A DNA stretch of 64,000 nt from Anoplolepis gracilipes (Eukaryota; Arthropoda; Insecta; Hymenoptera; Formicidae): positions 2,278,001 to 2,342,000 of the forward strand of contig NC_132976.1 of the NCBI RefSeq assembly GCF_047496725.1, given 5' to 3'. Shown in pieces: positions 52,192 through 63,828 of the stretch; position 1 is the first letter of the stretch; each line of letters begins with the position of its first letter. Made by a program: the position numbers and the translations under genes. Below the pieces are notes generated by a model. It searched no databases and was not told the DNA's origin. It saw nothing but the letters and a program-made list of their open reading frames with translations.

Positions 52192-52789
52192 AGCAACTCA
52201 ACGAAAGCGTCGCGTTTCTCCGCGGTGAGACGTCACGCGGGACGGAGAGGATGACCCGCGGGTATCGTCCTTTTCAAAACGGAAATACCGAGTGACATCA
52301 CGAACCGGTCAGCGTGCAACGCGCGCGATTGGAGGATGACGGCAATCCGCGACTTCGAGATTCGTCGGCGATGTCGTAGCGCGGAGGATGCGATTGCGAT
52401 CTCCTCTCTGCGAAGCGCTTCTTTTCTTCCTCCTCTCTCGGTCCTAGAGATCGTTCGCGGCAAAGGAGAGAATGACTAAACGTGAGAAGGATCCTCCTGT
52501 CGGGCGCGAATGGTCAGGGACGGTGAGCCTCGAGATGTAACTCTCGAGAAACCAAGTCGCCCGCCGGCGTCTCGAAAAGAATGGAGAAGCGTCTCTCTCT
52601 CGGCAACCTATCCGGACAATCGTTTGTAATACTCTCTCGAAAGCGTCCCGCTGCGAGGCGGAATTTAAGAGCCGTTATGACGGCCAATTCGCGATATATT
52701 AGATAATGCGCGGTCCATCTTGAAATAAGAAGATGACGCATCAAGTGAATTTAAGATAGAAAAAAAAGAAAAAACAAAGAGGCACGTGT

Positions 52790-52870
52790 ATGGTTTAAGG
52801 GGGGAATTTGATCTAGAGGCCTGATTTTTAGGCTTTTTTTTGCAAATTTTTTATAAAGAACGAACGGATA
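52790..52870. mobile_element. Possible fragment related to the 31.7-kb repeat
   Basis: The order TTTAAGGG, a short spacer, TTTTTTTTGCA and AAAG matches the start of the 31.7-kb repeat with many differences. AT-rich non-coding sequence follows. The match is short and partly low complexity, so the relationship is tentative. Confidence 0.25.
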
Positions 52871-52917
52871 AGATTAATTAAAAAATTAAAAGTTTTTCCT
52901 ATTTGTTAAGTAACTTT

Positions 52918-52989
52918 TTAAGTATCTTTTAAAATTTCCCCTTAAGTTTCATTTAAGTATCTTTTTTAAATTTCCCCTTAAGTTTCATT
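52918..52989. repeat. 35-bp tandem duplication
   Basis: The unit TTAAGTATCTTTT...AAATTTCCCCTTAAGTTTCAT occurs at 52918-52952 and again at 52953-52989. The copies differ only in the length and composition of the T/A run in the middle. It is non-coding and looks like a recent slippage-type duplication. Confidence 0.85.
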
Positions 52990-53628
52990 AAAAATTATCT
53001 AAGAAGCTTAAGTTAAATAGATAGTCGTTATCTTTCAGATATTTTGAGTAACTTTACGACGCAACATTTGGAAGAATTTTTAAAAACATTTATTAATTAA
53101 ATAAATTTTATCTTCTTGAAATTAAATTTCTCGAAAAATGAGGAATTTAAATTTTAAAAATAAAACATGTTAAAAAAACAATATATTCATTTGTAGATAC
53201 ATGCTTTCCATTCTACGAGATACATTATCGTATCTTATCTTTGTTAGAACAAGCAGGAACGGAGCGTAACAAATTGAAACTATGCCACAAAAATTTTCGT
53301 TAGCAAAGATTATAAATACCTATAATTATCAATCGATTATCAATATAGCATGAAAAAAACAGTCCGTTAATAACCATCATTTACAAAAATAAAACAGTTT
53401 TATTTTATCCTGAAATTCGATTTTATTACCTTCTTAATACTGTAATTTATTTTTATTATGTCGTGCTATTATACGAGCTATAATACGAGACAACATATGT
53501 AATACATGTGATAGAACATTATATATGTAATTATTATTCACTTTTAAGAACTCGCAAACATTTAATATTATATATAAAGCAATTGATATCATGTATAGAT
53601 ATCTCTTATCTTATTATACTAACATAAA

Positions 53629-54106
53629 CAGAGAAATCTGATTGTTTTAAAATTAATATTTTAAAATGAATTTTCACACATTAATAATTTTTTTATATAA
53701 ATGTGCAAAATGATGTGCCATTTATAAACATATAAGTATAAAACGCATAAGTAACTATTCATTTAATTTGAAAATTAGTTTATACAATTCTTCAAAAAAT
53801 TGCGACAATATCTGAAGATATAATGCAACGCGCAAAACAAAACTTTTAGGCTATAAGAATGTATGCAAAAAATGAGAAACATTTCAATGATATCGTTGTT
53901 ACAACTAAATGAACAGTTATTTATGTGTTTTATACTCATATAAAATACTATACTTATACTTTATGAAACAGACATGTTTATAACATATAAAGGTACTTTT
54001 ATGTTTATAAATAATACACATTGTTTTGCACATTTATATAAAGAAATTTGTTAATATGTGAAAATCCACTTCATAGTATTAATTTGAAAATCATCAGGTT
54101 TTTCTG
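53629..54106. mobile_element. MITE-like element with long inverted termini
   Basis: The left arm (about 53629-53769) and the right arm (about 53902-54106) are imperfect reverse complements of each other. Aligned pairs, right arm read on the minus strand, are CAGAGAAATCTGAT / CAGAAAAACCTGAT, TTTTCACACATTAA / TTTTCACATATTAA, TTATATAAATGTGCAAAA in both arms, ATTTATAAACATA in both, and AGTATAAAACGCATAAGTAA / AGTATAAAACACATAAATAA. The right arm carries about 65 extra bases between the last two blocks. The short centre has no open frame. Its size and structure fit a non-autonomous DNA transposon that moved with a transposase coded elsewhere. The superfamily cannot be set because no clear target-site duplication is visible. 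Confidence 0.65.
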
Positions 54107-55123
54107 CCGGGTGCTGTATTTATCATTTCAGTTTCAACTAATCTTTATTTATTACATGTTAACAGTCATATTGTGGACTTTGGTTGACATATTTTATTAA
54201 CGTTATGACGTTTACATGCAAATATTAATTTAATCGGGCACTAATTATTGTAGAAATTAAATATACACGCGGTACGTCACTGATAATATAATCCTCAATT
54301 AATAAGTTAAAAAAAGTGGTCGATACAACGTTCGATACAAACTCAGCCGCTTGTAGTTGATCCAGAACAACTTTTTTCAACGGTCCGTTCATCGTTCTTT
54401 TCTCGGTACGTCCTTTTTTTCTTCTCTTCACGTCGAGCCGGCTGTATCGTCCCCTCTGCACGTTTTTTCTTCCCCGGTTCTCTCTGCATATTGATGAGAG
54501 ATTTTAGCTGGCGCGCGTGAAATCTCGGAGATGAAAGGCGCTGTAAAAAATGCAATAAACTGTAAGCTAATTTTCGAGATCAAAGCGGATCGCGGGAGAC
54601 CTCCGCGTCGTTCGTGTTCTCAGCGACTTTGCTCTTGAATTCGCACAAAATGCGTGCGATGACGAGTAAAACGTTACGGAACTGGCGCTCCTCGCCCTTC
54701 GTGATTGCGCTTTCGTTTTCTTCATCCGTTTTGTATTACTACGAAATTAATTCTTCCGAGTTGTATAGCTTTTCAAACAAAGAAAATGTAGCTATTTCTA
54801 AATAATATTCTTTATAGGCGATACAAATCGATTATTAACAAAAGTTTAAGTAGTAAAGTTTAAATTAAAGATTGATTTAAATCCTAATTAATTATTTTAT
54901 ATTTTAAAAAGAGATACTATCAATAATGAGAAATAAGATCTTTTTTGTTATATTGAAAAATTTGATTTTTTTTTTCTTAAAAATATCTCTCTTTTTGTAG
55001 TACATCATGAAGAAAACGAATATTATGAATAAAGCTAGTAATATAATGTTGGGAATTTTTCGATAACGTATTTGAAGGACGAATGAAATTTTTCGTGCGA
55101 TGAGTGATGGATTAAATCTGTCT

Positions 55124-55126
<3 letters not shown>

Positions 55127-55171
<45 letters not shown>
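55127..55171. repeat. (TA)n microsatellite
   Basis: An uninterrupted TA tract of 45 bases, followed at once by a CpG-rich stretch. Confidence 0.98.
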
Positions 55172-55173
<2 letters not shown>

Positions 55174-55382
55174 CGGCCCGTTCTGCGTGGGCGCCGAAAT
55201 TAACTTGTAATTAATATCAACAAAGTGCTGGAGGGCACATCCGAGATGAGTAAGAAATCTTCCGCCATTTCCGCGTGGTGCTGGTTTAGGTGCCGGCGGC
55301 ATGTCGATTAAATTTGGCAATTACGTGGCTGTGCGTGACGCGTACACGTGCATGTGGAGCGCCGAAATGAATACAATGTGCG

Positions 55383-55404
55383 GACTCTCTGGTAACAGAG
55401 AGTC
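55383..55404. other. Short perfect hairpin, 8-bp stem
   Basis: GACTCTCT and AGAGAGTC pair around GGTAAC. Isolated. Confidence 0.6.
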
Positions 55405-56305
55405 GATCTTCTCGTTCAGAGAAAATTGGCTCTTCGAATTTCGATAAAAAGAACTCGCGGTGCAGAAAAGAAGAGCGGCTCTACATCTTTCGCCAGACTT
55501 TCAATTCGAGGAAAACATTTTTTATCCACGAATGCAATCGTTTCTCGAATAGGTCGTCTCGAAAATCTTCCAGAACCGCACATGTTCTAACTCACGATTT
55601 CTACGAAGGTACGGAATTCGCCGTGAAGTGCACTATTAATTGAGTCCACATGTATATTAATCGTGCGTATCGCGCCGGCCTAATGGCATACCTTGTTTTA
55701 GACTGGGTCCCACTTTAATCGCGATCTCAATTTTTTGCAGGCCACCCGACATAGGAGAGCCGCTATTTAGACCCTAGGAATGGGAATATCCAGACAGACA
55801 GCGTTTTTGCGGCCGTTTGTATGCATCTTGTGTGAGTGGGTATTTTATACAAGCGTATTCACGCGTGCAACACGATCGTCGGAGATTATAGCCCTACAGC
55901 ACGTTGGTTTACTCGCGCCATGCCCCAAAATAACCCCCTCCTCCTAACATTATTCGCGATTATCACCCTTATTAGTTTCTGTTCGTAATGTTGCACGGTG
56001 TGCCAAATGAAAACCGGACGATGCGAGAAGGCCCTGATTAAAGTGGGGGAATCAGTTATCCCCGAGAGACCGACGATGAAATTTTCACGATAATAATAAT
56101 AATTTAGTAGACCTCAGTCGAGGGGGATGCGAATCTTCAGCGTGCGCGCCCGCGAAAAAGGAGGGATCTAATTTTCTCAACTAACGAGATTAATTCGTTC
56201 GACCACGTGACAGCGAGAGAGAGGATCCGAAGTTTTAGTTTTGGAAGATTAAGAGGCGGCTCGCCCGAAGCTACGTTTCTTTCTTGATTCGATTTCGAAA
56301 GAGTC

Positions 56306-56328
56306 AACAGCACTTTGAGAGTGCTGTT
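56306..56328. other. Short perfect hairpin, 9-bp stem
   Basis: AACAGCACT and AGTGCTGTT pair around TTGAG. Isolated, with no neighbouring feature. Confidence 0.6.
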
Positions 56329-56491
56329 CTAAAGTGATCAACGGTTTCTCCTAATTAAAAATTCATTCGAGACATGGGAATTAATCGGAATTTATGTTAA
56401 TTATGTAAAGTTGTTCGCAAAGTATCTCGTTCGGAATCGAAAAGTCGATTTTTACGACGTGAATTAATTTCATTTACATGTTGCACATATT

Positions 56492-56530
56492 TCTCTCTCT
56501 CTCCCTTTCTCTCTCTCTCTTTCTCTCTTT
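56492..56530. repeat. Interrupted (TC)n tract
   Basis: TC repeats with CCC and TTT interruptions. Confidence 0.95.
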
Positions 56531-56968
56531 ACCGTTGAGTGTGATTGAAACGTAAATTATCTCTATCTATTTATAATCGAATTCTCATTCACGAATTCTT
56601 CCAAGTCTGAAAGCGAGTCCACTCGAACCGCTATATTACATAATCATTCACTCGAATAATTATTTTCAAGTCATGATATATCGAGCGAATAAAGTGCTCG
56701 AATAGTACATCTTCGTGCTTCGAGTTTAGATCGGAAGGATAATTTTTTTCTTATTAATTCCAAAATGTAAATCTGTGTAAAATAAATACACTGTCATAGA
56801 TAAGAGTATTCTCTCATAGACAATGTTATAGAATTATTCTCGACGCATTCTTCTTGGTGAAAAAAATAATTTTAAAAAGCGATGGGTATATTTTTACACT
56901 TCCGGTCGAAACGAGTTTTCAATTATCACGATGCAAAAGGCGTGAATCCAGGCTGACATTCAACAAGG

Positions 56969-56996
56969 TCCGACCTTGAGTGTGGTGTCGGACCGG
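56969..56996. other. Short hairpin, 8-bp stem
   Basis: GGTCCGAC and GTCGGACC pair around a 12-base loop. Isolated. Confidence 0.5.
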
Positions 56997-57214
56997 AAAC
57001 GCGGACGAAACGCTGCATCGGAATGCCGTATCCTGGCGCAAGACCTACAACAGAGCCTTTGAGACCACGCGTTGGCCGCGGCGACCTCGCTCGACGGACG
57101 CAATCTCGCGCGGAATCTGATGGCGAACGGTTCGTTCGTTCGAAAACGATGTACCAGTTAGATAGGGGGCCACCGGACTAGCGGTTCCTTTTTTTTTCCT
57201 CCTTGGCGCACACG

Positions 57215-57217
<3 letters not shown>

Positions 57218-57254
<37 letters not shown>
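57218..57254. repeat. (CA)n microsatellite
   Basis: A pure CA tract of 37 bases. Confidence 0.98.
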
Positions 57255-57256
<2 letters not shown>

Positions 57257-59352
57257 GCATTTACGGGCCACGAGCGCGTGCCCCGCGTTGTTGGGGGGGT
57301 CCGTTGTCGGTTACCTGTCGCGGACGGAGACAGTGGTTATCGTTGGCGAACAAACGAGTGCTGTTGTCATTTCTAGACGACGTTTTCAGAGAGAACTGGG
57401 TAAACGGATCTGGATCATTGGAGCGAGGAGTCCGTCGTGAATTTCTCCAAACGGGGAATACTCACGATTTGCTTTGAGAAATTGCTGAGACGATTGCGAT
57501 ATGACAACCCGTCGAGCCCCGCTATATCGATGTATCGTTGATGTTATCTGGCTGGAACGGCGGGTGGTTCATTGAGACAAAGAGACCCGATTAATCTCAG
57601 GCTCGAGCCACGCATCAACCAGGATGCAATCTAACGGTTAATCGATCCTTACGGCGGGGGATCTCACCGGTAGAATACGAGAAACGGATTCGAAGGCTTA
57701 TGTTATTGGCTTAGTCGAATATAATTATAAAGCTTATGACACAGAGATTGATTAATACAATAAAGTTCTACCTGAAGTATCAGAAATATCATTTGCACAA
57801 ATAACATAATAAATGATACCGCATTAAATTATCTGAAATTATTTATTTGAATTATAAACTTTTTTTAAATTCATTTTCATCTTGTCTTCTTCTGTAATTA
57901 ACCGGCTAACCGAGTTGAAATTTTTCTTCTATTTTTTTCACCTCAATTTTCACAATTTATAAATTCTAGAAGTTGTTTATATAGAAAAATTCTACTTTGT
58001 ACTTCAACAGTAAACAAAGAACTTTTACCTTGAGGTTTAAAAGAAGAGTTTTCAGTAAAACTATTGTAAATTGTAAATTGTACAAACTAAATTGTAAATT
58101 AATTAATTTCAAAAGAAAAATATTTTGACTCATGTCAGATAATATCGTTTCTGACATTTCGTAAACTTTGAGCGACTCGGCAACATCAGAGACAAAATTG
58201 TTTCGAAATTCATGCTCTCGAGTTTGACATTTTGTGACAATGCTCTACAGGGATCGTGCAGACAGAATCTTCCATTAAAATCGCAGGGGTAAAGGACCGG
58301 GACCGGAGCAATTAATCCAGAGGCTCTCTGTCGGATCTGCCGTGCGTCGAAATAAATTAATCGGACAACGCGGGGGTAAATCGGCCGGCAACGAAAGATA
58401 AATGGCCGGCCGGTGGCACATCCTTATCGCCGGATTAAAATGCCAATTAATTTCGGGTGCCGGGGTATCAGCCCGGCTATCAGCGGTACGCGTGCGTCGA
58501 CTGAATAAATGCATGCATGAAAGAATCGATTTCGCAGCTTCGCTCCATCGAGAAACTCAGCATCCGCATTCTTTGTGGGAATTTTCGTGTATGCGTTACT
58601 CTCGAGCTAATCGGGAAGGCATCTAACGTGCTAAGATGGAGGAGATTCTCGGTCTATCCGAAATGAAAATTCCGTGAATTACGTCTAGAATCAGGGTTAC
58701 TCAAGGCAACGCTTGTTGAATATCAATGACAGTCGCGACGCTTCCTACAAATGAGTTTGCAGGGTTACACGGGTCGAGTGTTCTCTTCTATAAACTTTTC
58801 GTATATTTTGATACACTATCGTTCGCATCCTAATTGTCGTCAGGTGCTTCTTTCGACACACGAAGTTCAGAAATGATGAAGAAGACATTTTTTTCTCCAA
58901 AAGCGAGAACACGGATACACACGAATTTATCTAGATACAAAGTATGCTTGTCTCCTTTGATCAAAACTGTACAAGTTACATGGGATGATATTACAAAGAG
59001 AGTTCTTTCTATCCGTTTATGATTCTATATGCGAGGCAGATACGACAAGACAAGTTTAAATAAACGTCGCCTTTACAGATATTTACGTAATACCTGGTCG
59101 GGAATTAAAATAATTGCTCCGCTTATTACTAGTAATCGTGCCCTGCAAAGAAACTCCTCGAGTCACGAAGACGCGATACTCACGATCCGGTGCGGATCTT
59201 CGTGACTACGTTGTGTACAATCTTTCCAAGGATACCGGTCGTCCGATTGAATCCTGCGGAAGGAAGCGTATCATCTCGCGGATTTCTTTCGCCGGATGAA
59301 CGTGCGACGTTCTATAATATATATGGGAATAGGTGCGTGCGATACATCGCAT

Positions 59353-59392
59353 ACACATAGGATCGTCAAGCCGGATTGACGATCCTATGTGT
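59353..59392. other. Perfect hairpin, 17-bp stem and 6-base loop
   Basis: ACACATAGGATCGTCAA (59353-59369) and its exact reverse complement (59376-59392) flank the loop GCCGGA. The pairing stops at both ends. A U-run does not follow, so it does not look like a processed-transcript terminator. It is too short for a normal microRNA precursor. It may be the scar of a small inverted duplication. Confidence 0.9.
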
Positions 59393-59699
59393 TTAATTAT
59401 GGGGGTAGTCGCGCGACAGATGCCGTGAAGAGGCGCCTCGTCTGTTTTCTGGGAAGAGAAGACGCCTTCTGCCGTTCGCGTCCTCGTCGTCGCGCCGTCC
59501 ACGTCCCCCGTCGACGACCGAACAGCCTGCGAGCAGGAGAAAAGAGAGACTTTGATATTTATAGTGCCGTGCGCGCGGGGAGATCCGCAAAAACACCCGG
59601 CGATTCGCAATCCTGAAATAACAGGTTACCTCGGGAACGGGAGGTGCAACGCGCAGGGCAGGTCCTGCAAGAACCCTGAAGAGGGCGAGAAGTATGAGA

Positions 59700-59734
59700 G
59701 AAGAAGAAGAAGAAGAAGAAGAAAAAGAAGAAGA
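59700..59734. repeat. (AGA)n trinucleotide repeat
   Basis: AGA units with one AAA change. The Arg run in the plus-strand frame comes from it. Confidence 0.95.
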
Positions 59735-59976
59735 CAAACGCAGAGAGGAGGACGAGACGCGGTGGGAAGACGAGAGGGTGAGAAGGGAGTGGATGGAGGG
59801 GGGGGGCTGGTTCGGTTTGTAGAGGGAGCAGGTTTCTATTTATACCGCGTCACCGCGAATCAAAGACCCTGCGGAGTACGTAGGGAAGTCAAGAAAGGTA
59901 CTCGTTCTCCTCTTCCTTTTTGCTACTCGCGCTTTTTTCCTTCTCCTTTTCTCTTTGTAGATATTTCCTTCTCTCC

Positions 59977-59993
59977 TTTTTTTTTTTTTTTTT
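59977..59993. repeat. Poly(T), 17 bases
   Basis: A T-run within a longer pyrimidine stretch. Confidence 0.95.
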
Positions 59994-60985
59994 GTCTCTT
60001 ACTCGTCTCGCAGTTACGATCCACTGCCTCTGCGGTTCTCTCCGAAAATTGGTAAATGAGCCGTTGGTATTCGCCCAACGTTCCTGACGTCCCATCTTCC
60101 TGCACCCGACTTACGCGTTTAACGCGCGACAACCTTTTTGGGCAAACGTATTACCGGATGATGCCCGGTAACCGACAGGCTCTCGGCAACGATGCACTTT
60201 ATCCTTTTTTTTTTCTTCTTCGTAACTACTCTTCCTGAAGCTTTTTCCCAGAAGACTGATTAATGAACGTGACAGGTTTCGGCGCTTCGTCGATGTCGCG
60301 AATGGATGCAATGTCTCACGTTCGTGACAGGTCCGGCCATCCGATATCCAGTTTTTGAAGTCAACTATATATATTTCTGGAGTCGTCTGCTAAAAAACTG
60401 TAATAGTTTAAAGGGAACTTATCCTTTATGTCTTTAACAGCTCTCGTATTTTCGTTCAATTAAGTATATATTTCTAAAACACTCTATACGTGATTTACAT
60501 GTAATCATGTTTATATGAAAGTAATTTAATTTGCCATTTGACCATTCAATTTTCTTAAAGAAAATTCTATATTTTCATCTTATTATACAAATTGCACTTC
60601 ATAAAATGAACGCTCACGCACAGACAGACCCTCCATCGGCAGAGGGAAGCAAAGTAGCATGCAAAGAGAAGCGGAAGAAGCGGGAAAAGAATAGGCACGT
60701 CGTGCAGCGTACGTGATGTATCTTTATATGGTTTAGTCGTCGAGCACAAGGAAGACGAGGAGAAGCGTGGAAACCTTTCTCGCAATACACAGTTAGGCTA
60801 TTGTTAGCATTGCGAAGCTACATGTTAACACTTTGAACATCGTCTACTAGTTAACTATATTCCAACAAGACTCAAACATAACTTTCTGAAACTTTGAGAG
60901 AAATCAATAATTATTTGTAAAATAAGAAAAAGGTAAAAAGTTGTTTTTTAAATTTTCGTCTCATACTACATGCAAATTTTTAATA

Positions 60986-61251
60986 TCAAAATTCTTCGCG
61001 ATTTTTGGAATTCCTATTCCGCATTTCTCGGCATAGCCGCTCTGCCGTTTCGCCTAGTAACCTCGAAATCCGCAAACGTGCATTTCTATTCTCTGCGAGC
61101 AGTCGGCCGATATCATCCATCAAACAGCTGTTGACATGCTGAAGGAACTGGGCGACGCGGCAAAAACTGAATTGGGAAACAAGACTCCTCGAGCGTGACG
61201 AGTCGTAGAACATTGCATTTGCAAGTGCGTACTTTTCGAAGTGCCTGCTGC
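60986..61251 (-). CDS. Putative terminal exon or small protein, function unknown
   Basis: I do not recognise this protein. The frame ends in TGA at 60986-60988. It contains an ATG at 61211-61213, giving 75 residues, and stays open upstream to a TAA at 61283-61285. Just before the ATG, reading the minus strand, there is a run TATTTTAG that could be a splice acceptor, putting an exon start at 61251 with two bases of a split codon. The open frame then adds about a dozen residues before the Met (ending HFEKYALANA). From residue 20 to about 60 the protein reads as one amphipathic helix, with L24, L31, L38, A45 and L52 spaced by sevens, followed by a basic, Asn/Arg-rich tail. There is no signal peptide or membrane segment. 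It is a roughly half-GC island between AT-rich flanks, and unlike most frames here it is not produced by a simple repeat. It could be a last exon, a small ORF, an old pseudogene fragment or chance. No partner exon was found in the window. Confidence 0.35.
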
Positions 61252-62121
61252 CTAAAATAGATATATTCCGTCGACAAAATTGTTATTTCGAATCATAACG
61301 GCGTTCTCATAAAAAGCGGAAGTGAAGGAAAGATCGAGATATTCGTCGATTTAACAAAAACGCGGAATAGGAATTTTTAAAACTATATTGTCGGTCGAAC
61401 GAATTTTTAACTATATTGATTCATGACAATTATAGTTTGGTCTCGCAAATCCGTATTATTAATGTTTATCTTTATAATGTTTATTATTAATATTTTAGAA
61501 TTAAATGAGATAGTATTTAAATCGCACTAAAAAGTTATATTTCAAGAATTATTGAAAATCCTATCTTATAATTAAAAGTTACTCCCTTTTTTTATTCATT
61601 ATAAATCACGACTTACACGTCAATACAAAATGAACGAGGTGGAATCGTCGAAAAATGTTGTCGCTCGGTATTCTTTCAAATGAGAGACTCGCTGCACAGA
61701 GTGGTAAAGACTTGCCGTGACAAAAGAAATAAAAGATTTAGTCACTGGAGCTTCGACACGATCAAAGATTTTTCGCGACTCTCAGCGAAGGAAGCGAAAC
61801 CATCAGAGAGGAAGGCGGGAGGTAGCCTAAGTCGAGCGGAAGACGGCTTCCATCTAATCGAATTCCCCCTGCGTTCTTCCCGTTCCAGAGGAAGAACCAC
61901 GGTTCTCTTCCCTTCTCGCTTCTATCTGTATAAACCTCGAAGAGAGGCCGCTTCTCGCTGGGAAGAGTGATTTATTCGTCAAAGGGCGACGGTACAGGCA
62001 GGTCGTAAAGTTCACGATGGAAATAGGATTTCAGTCGACGGAGGGAGGGTACGGCGTGTTCCCTTTGCAAAAGGGATCTCCGCGCTTCCGCGACCTCTGC
62101 GCTTCCTGGTTTCTCCCTCTC

Positions 62122-62128
<7 letters not shown>

Positions 62129-62165
<37 letters not shown>
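62129..62165. repeat. (CT)n microsatellite
   Basis: CT repeats with one TTT interruption. Confidence 0.96.
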
Positions 62166-62936
62166 CGTTTCTCTTCTTTCACATCAGGTTGGAGTTCCGT
62201 GTCGTAATAAGAATGACAGGTTTCCACTAGTGGCGTCGGTATATTTCTACGGTTGACACGTAGAATCCTCGTTAGGCCAGAAAGCATTCGTAAATAAATC
62301 ACCGGCGGTGTATTAACGGCGACGGTAATTTCGTAGCACGAATTACCGGTCATACACTAGACTAGAGACTACCTGCCTACCGATCTTTCAGATTCTCGGA
62401 GGGTCGCGGTGTCGACGATTTAAGACGCGCGTAAATCATAGGCTGCGCGGCAGCTGCTATTTAACACCGATATAATGTCTCTGATTTACTCCATTTCTTC
62501 GCGATATTTCTTTCCTCAGTTTCGATCCCTTTATCTTTCATCGCGTATTGTCGCTTCGATCTCTCGTTTTGCGCTAGGAAGAAGTTACTCGCCGTGACGT
62601 ACACGTCCATGCAAAATTACATCCAACTATGCGCTGTGTCTATATAGAAGAGACCACGGAAGTGGATGATAAAGTCCTTAATGAGACGCTTCGATAGAGG
62701 CCTTTGATAGAGGATACAAGCTCACGGAGGACTCGCGCGGGGCAATTTTCACAGTACGTAAAGGATCTTGGCGCCTCGGGGCCGAGACTGCAGCGACGAC
62801 GGAAGAATTCGTCCAAGAATGTGTACTGGGTTCATTTAAATTCCTATCATTCGTTATCAGAGCCGCGGTGGGTGTTTCATTTTATCATACTCTATGCCCG
62901 CGCCGTAATCGAGCGGGAAACAGTAAACACGGAGAA

Positions 62937-62942
<6 letters not shown>

Positions 62943-62981
<39 letters not shown>

Positions 62982-62992
62982 GAGGGGGGGGG
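62943..62992. repeat. (AG)n followed by two G-runs
   Basis: A 36-base AG tract runs into five G, A, then nine G. The purine strand is unbroken over about 50 bases. Confidence 0.96.
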
Positions 62993-63809
62993 ACGATGAG
63001 ATGCGCGGGAGAACGAGAGACGAGGGAAAGAGAGCGACCAGGTTGGCGCCGTGGAAGACGCAGGATCGGCCAAGCGTAACGATAATATGCGAGACACATT
63101 GCGTTCACCAACGGTGCGTCTAATCCGATCGGGATTGCCGTGGAACGTGTAAGGCCGCGCCGCGGCGGCAAAGTGTTACGCACGTTGCATCAAGTTCACG
63201 GTTGCGCAGCGACCGCGGTAGCTGCGAAACGTAATGTACGTATGTGCATACACGGTGACCCTTAAATACGTTCCGAAAATTAAAGAAATCATTTCTTAGA
63301 TAATTTTATAAAGTTTATTTATACTTTTTTTTTTTTCAAATAAAATCATCTAATTACTTCTTCAATTTTCGCAACTTACTTAAGGACTATCCTGTATATG
63401 TGTAGATACGAGACATGTCTCGTCGAGACCTAAGGACAGACAAAGAGTAACTAACCCATCTGTCGCTGCAAGTTTAGGGTGCGATGACGAATATGTCTCC
63501 TTTGGAAATATGGCGGTGAGAGGGAGCAGGATTTTCCAAACTATAAACCGCACACAGACGGAACATATATATATTTAAAGAGCGATAGGATATATGAATG
63601 AAGCGTAGGGGATTATAATATCAGGATTCAGCTGAGTCACTCTGAATATTAATATGCTTCGCTCACACTCCTTTAAAAACTATATGATTGTATTATGCAT
63701 ATATGCGACAATATATGGACGTAGGGATGACTAATTTTCGTGCAAACTATATTTAATAATATTATTAAATTGATGAAATTTAAGAGTATAAAGTGAGTAT
63801 GAAAAGTCT

Positions 63810-63828
63810 GTATATATATATATATATA
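63810..63828. repeat. (TA)n tract
   Basis: Short TA repeat. Confidence 0.95.

Larger units (their letters stand above)
54107..60985. other. No gene seen; mixed DNA
   Basis: AT-rich at 54800-55120 and 57700-58140, the latter with short ATTGTAA heptamer repeats at about 58073-58100. The remainder is balanced or CpG-rich. A 167-codon frame at 59552-60055 crosses an AGA repeat and a poly(T) and is not supported as coding. Confidence 0.6.

Noticed and set aside
59552..60055. 167-codon plus-strand frame
   Set aside because: Its Arg run comes from (AGA)n, its Gly run from a G-tract and its Phe run from poly(T).
61680..61970. 96-codon plus-strand ATG frame near the minus-strand candidate
   Set aside because: Moderately protein-like but Arg/Ser-rich, with no helix pattern, domain or splice context.
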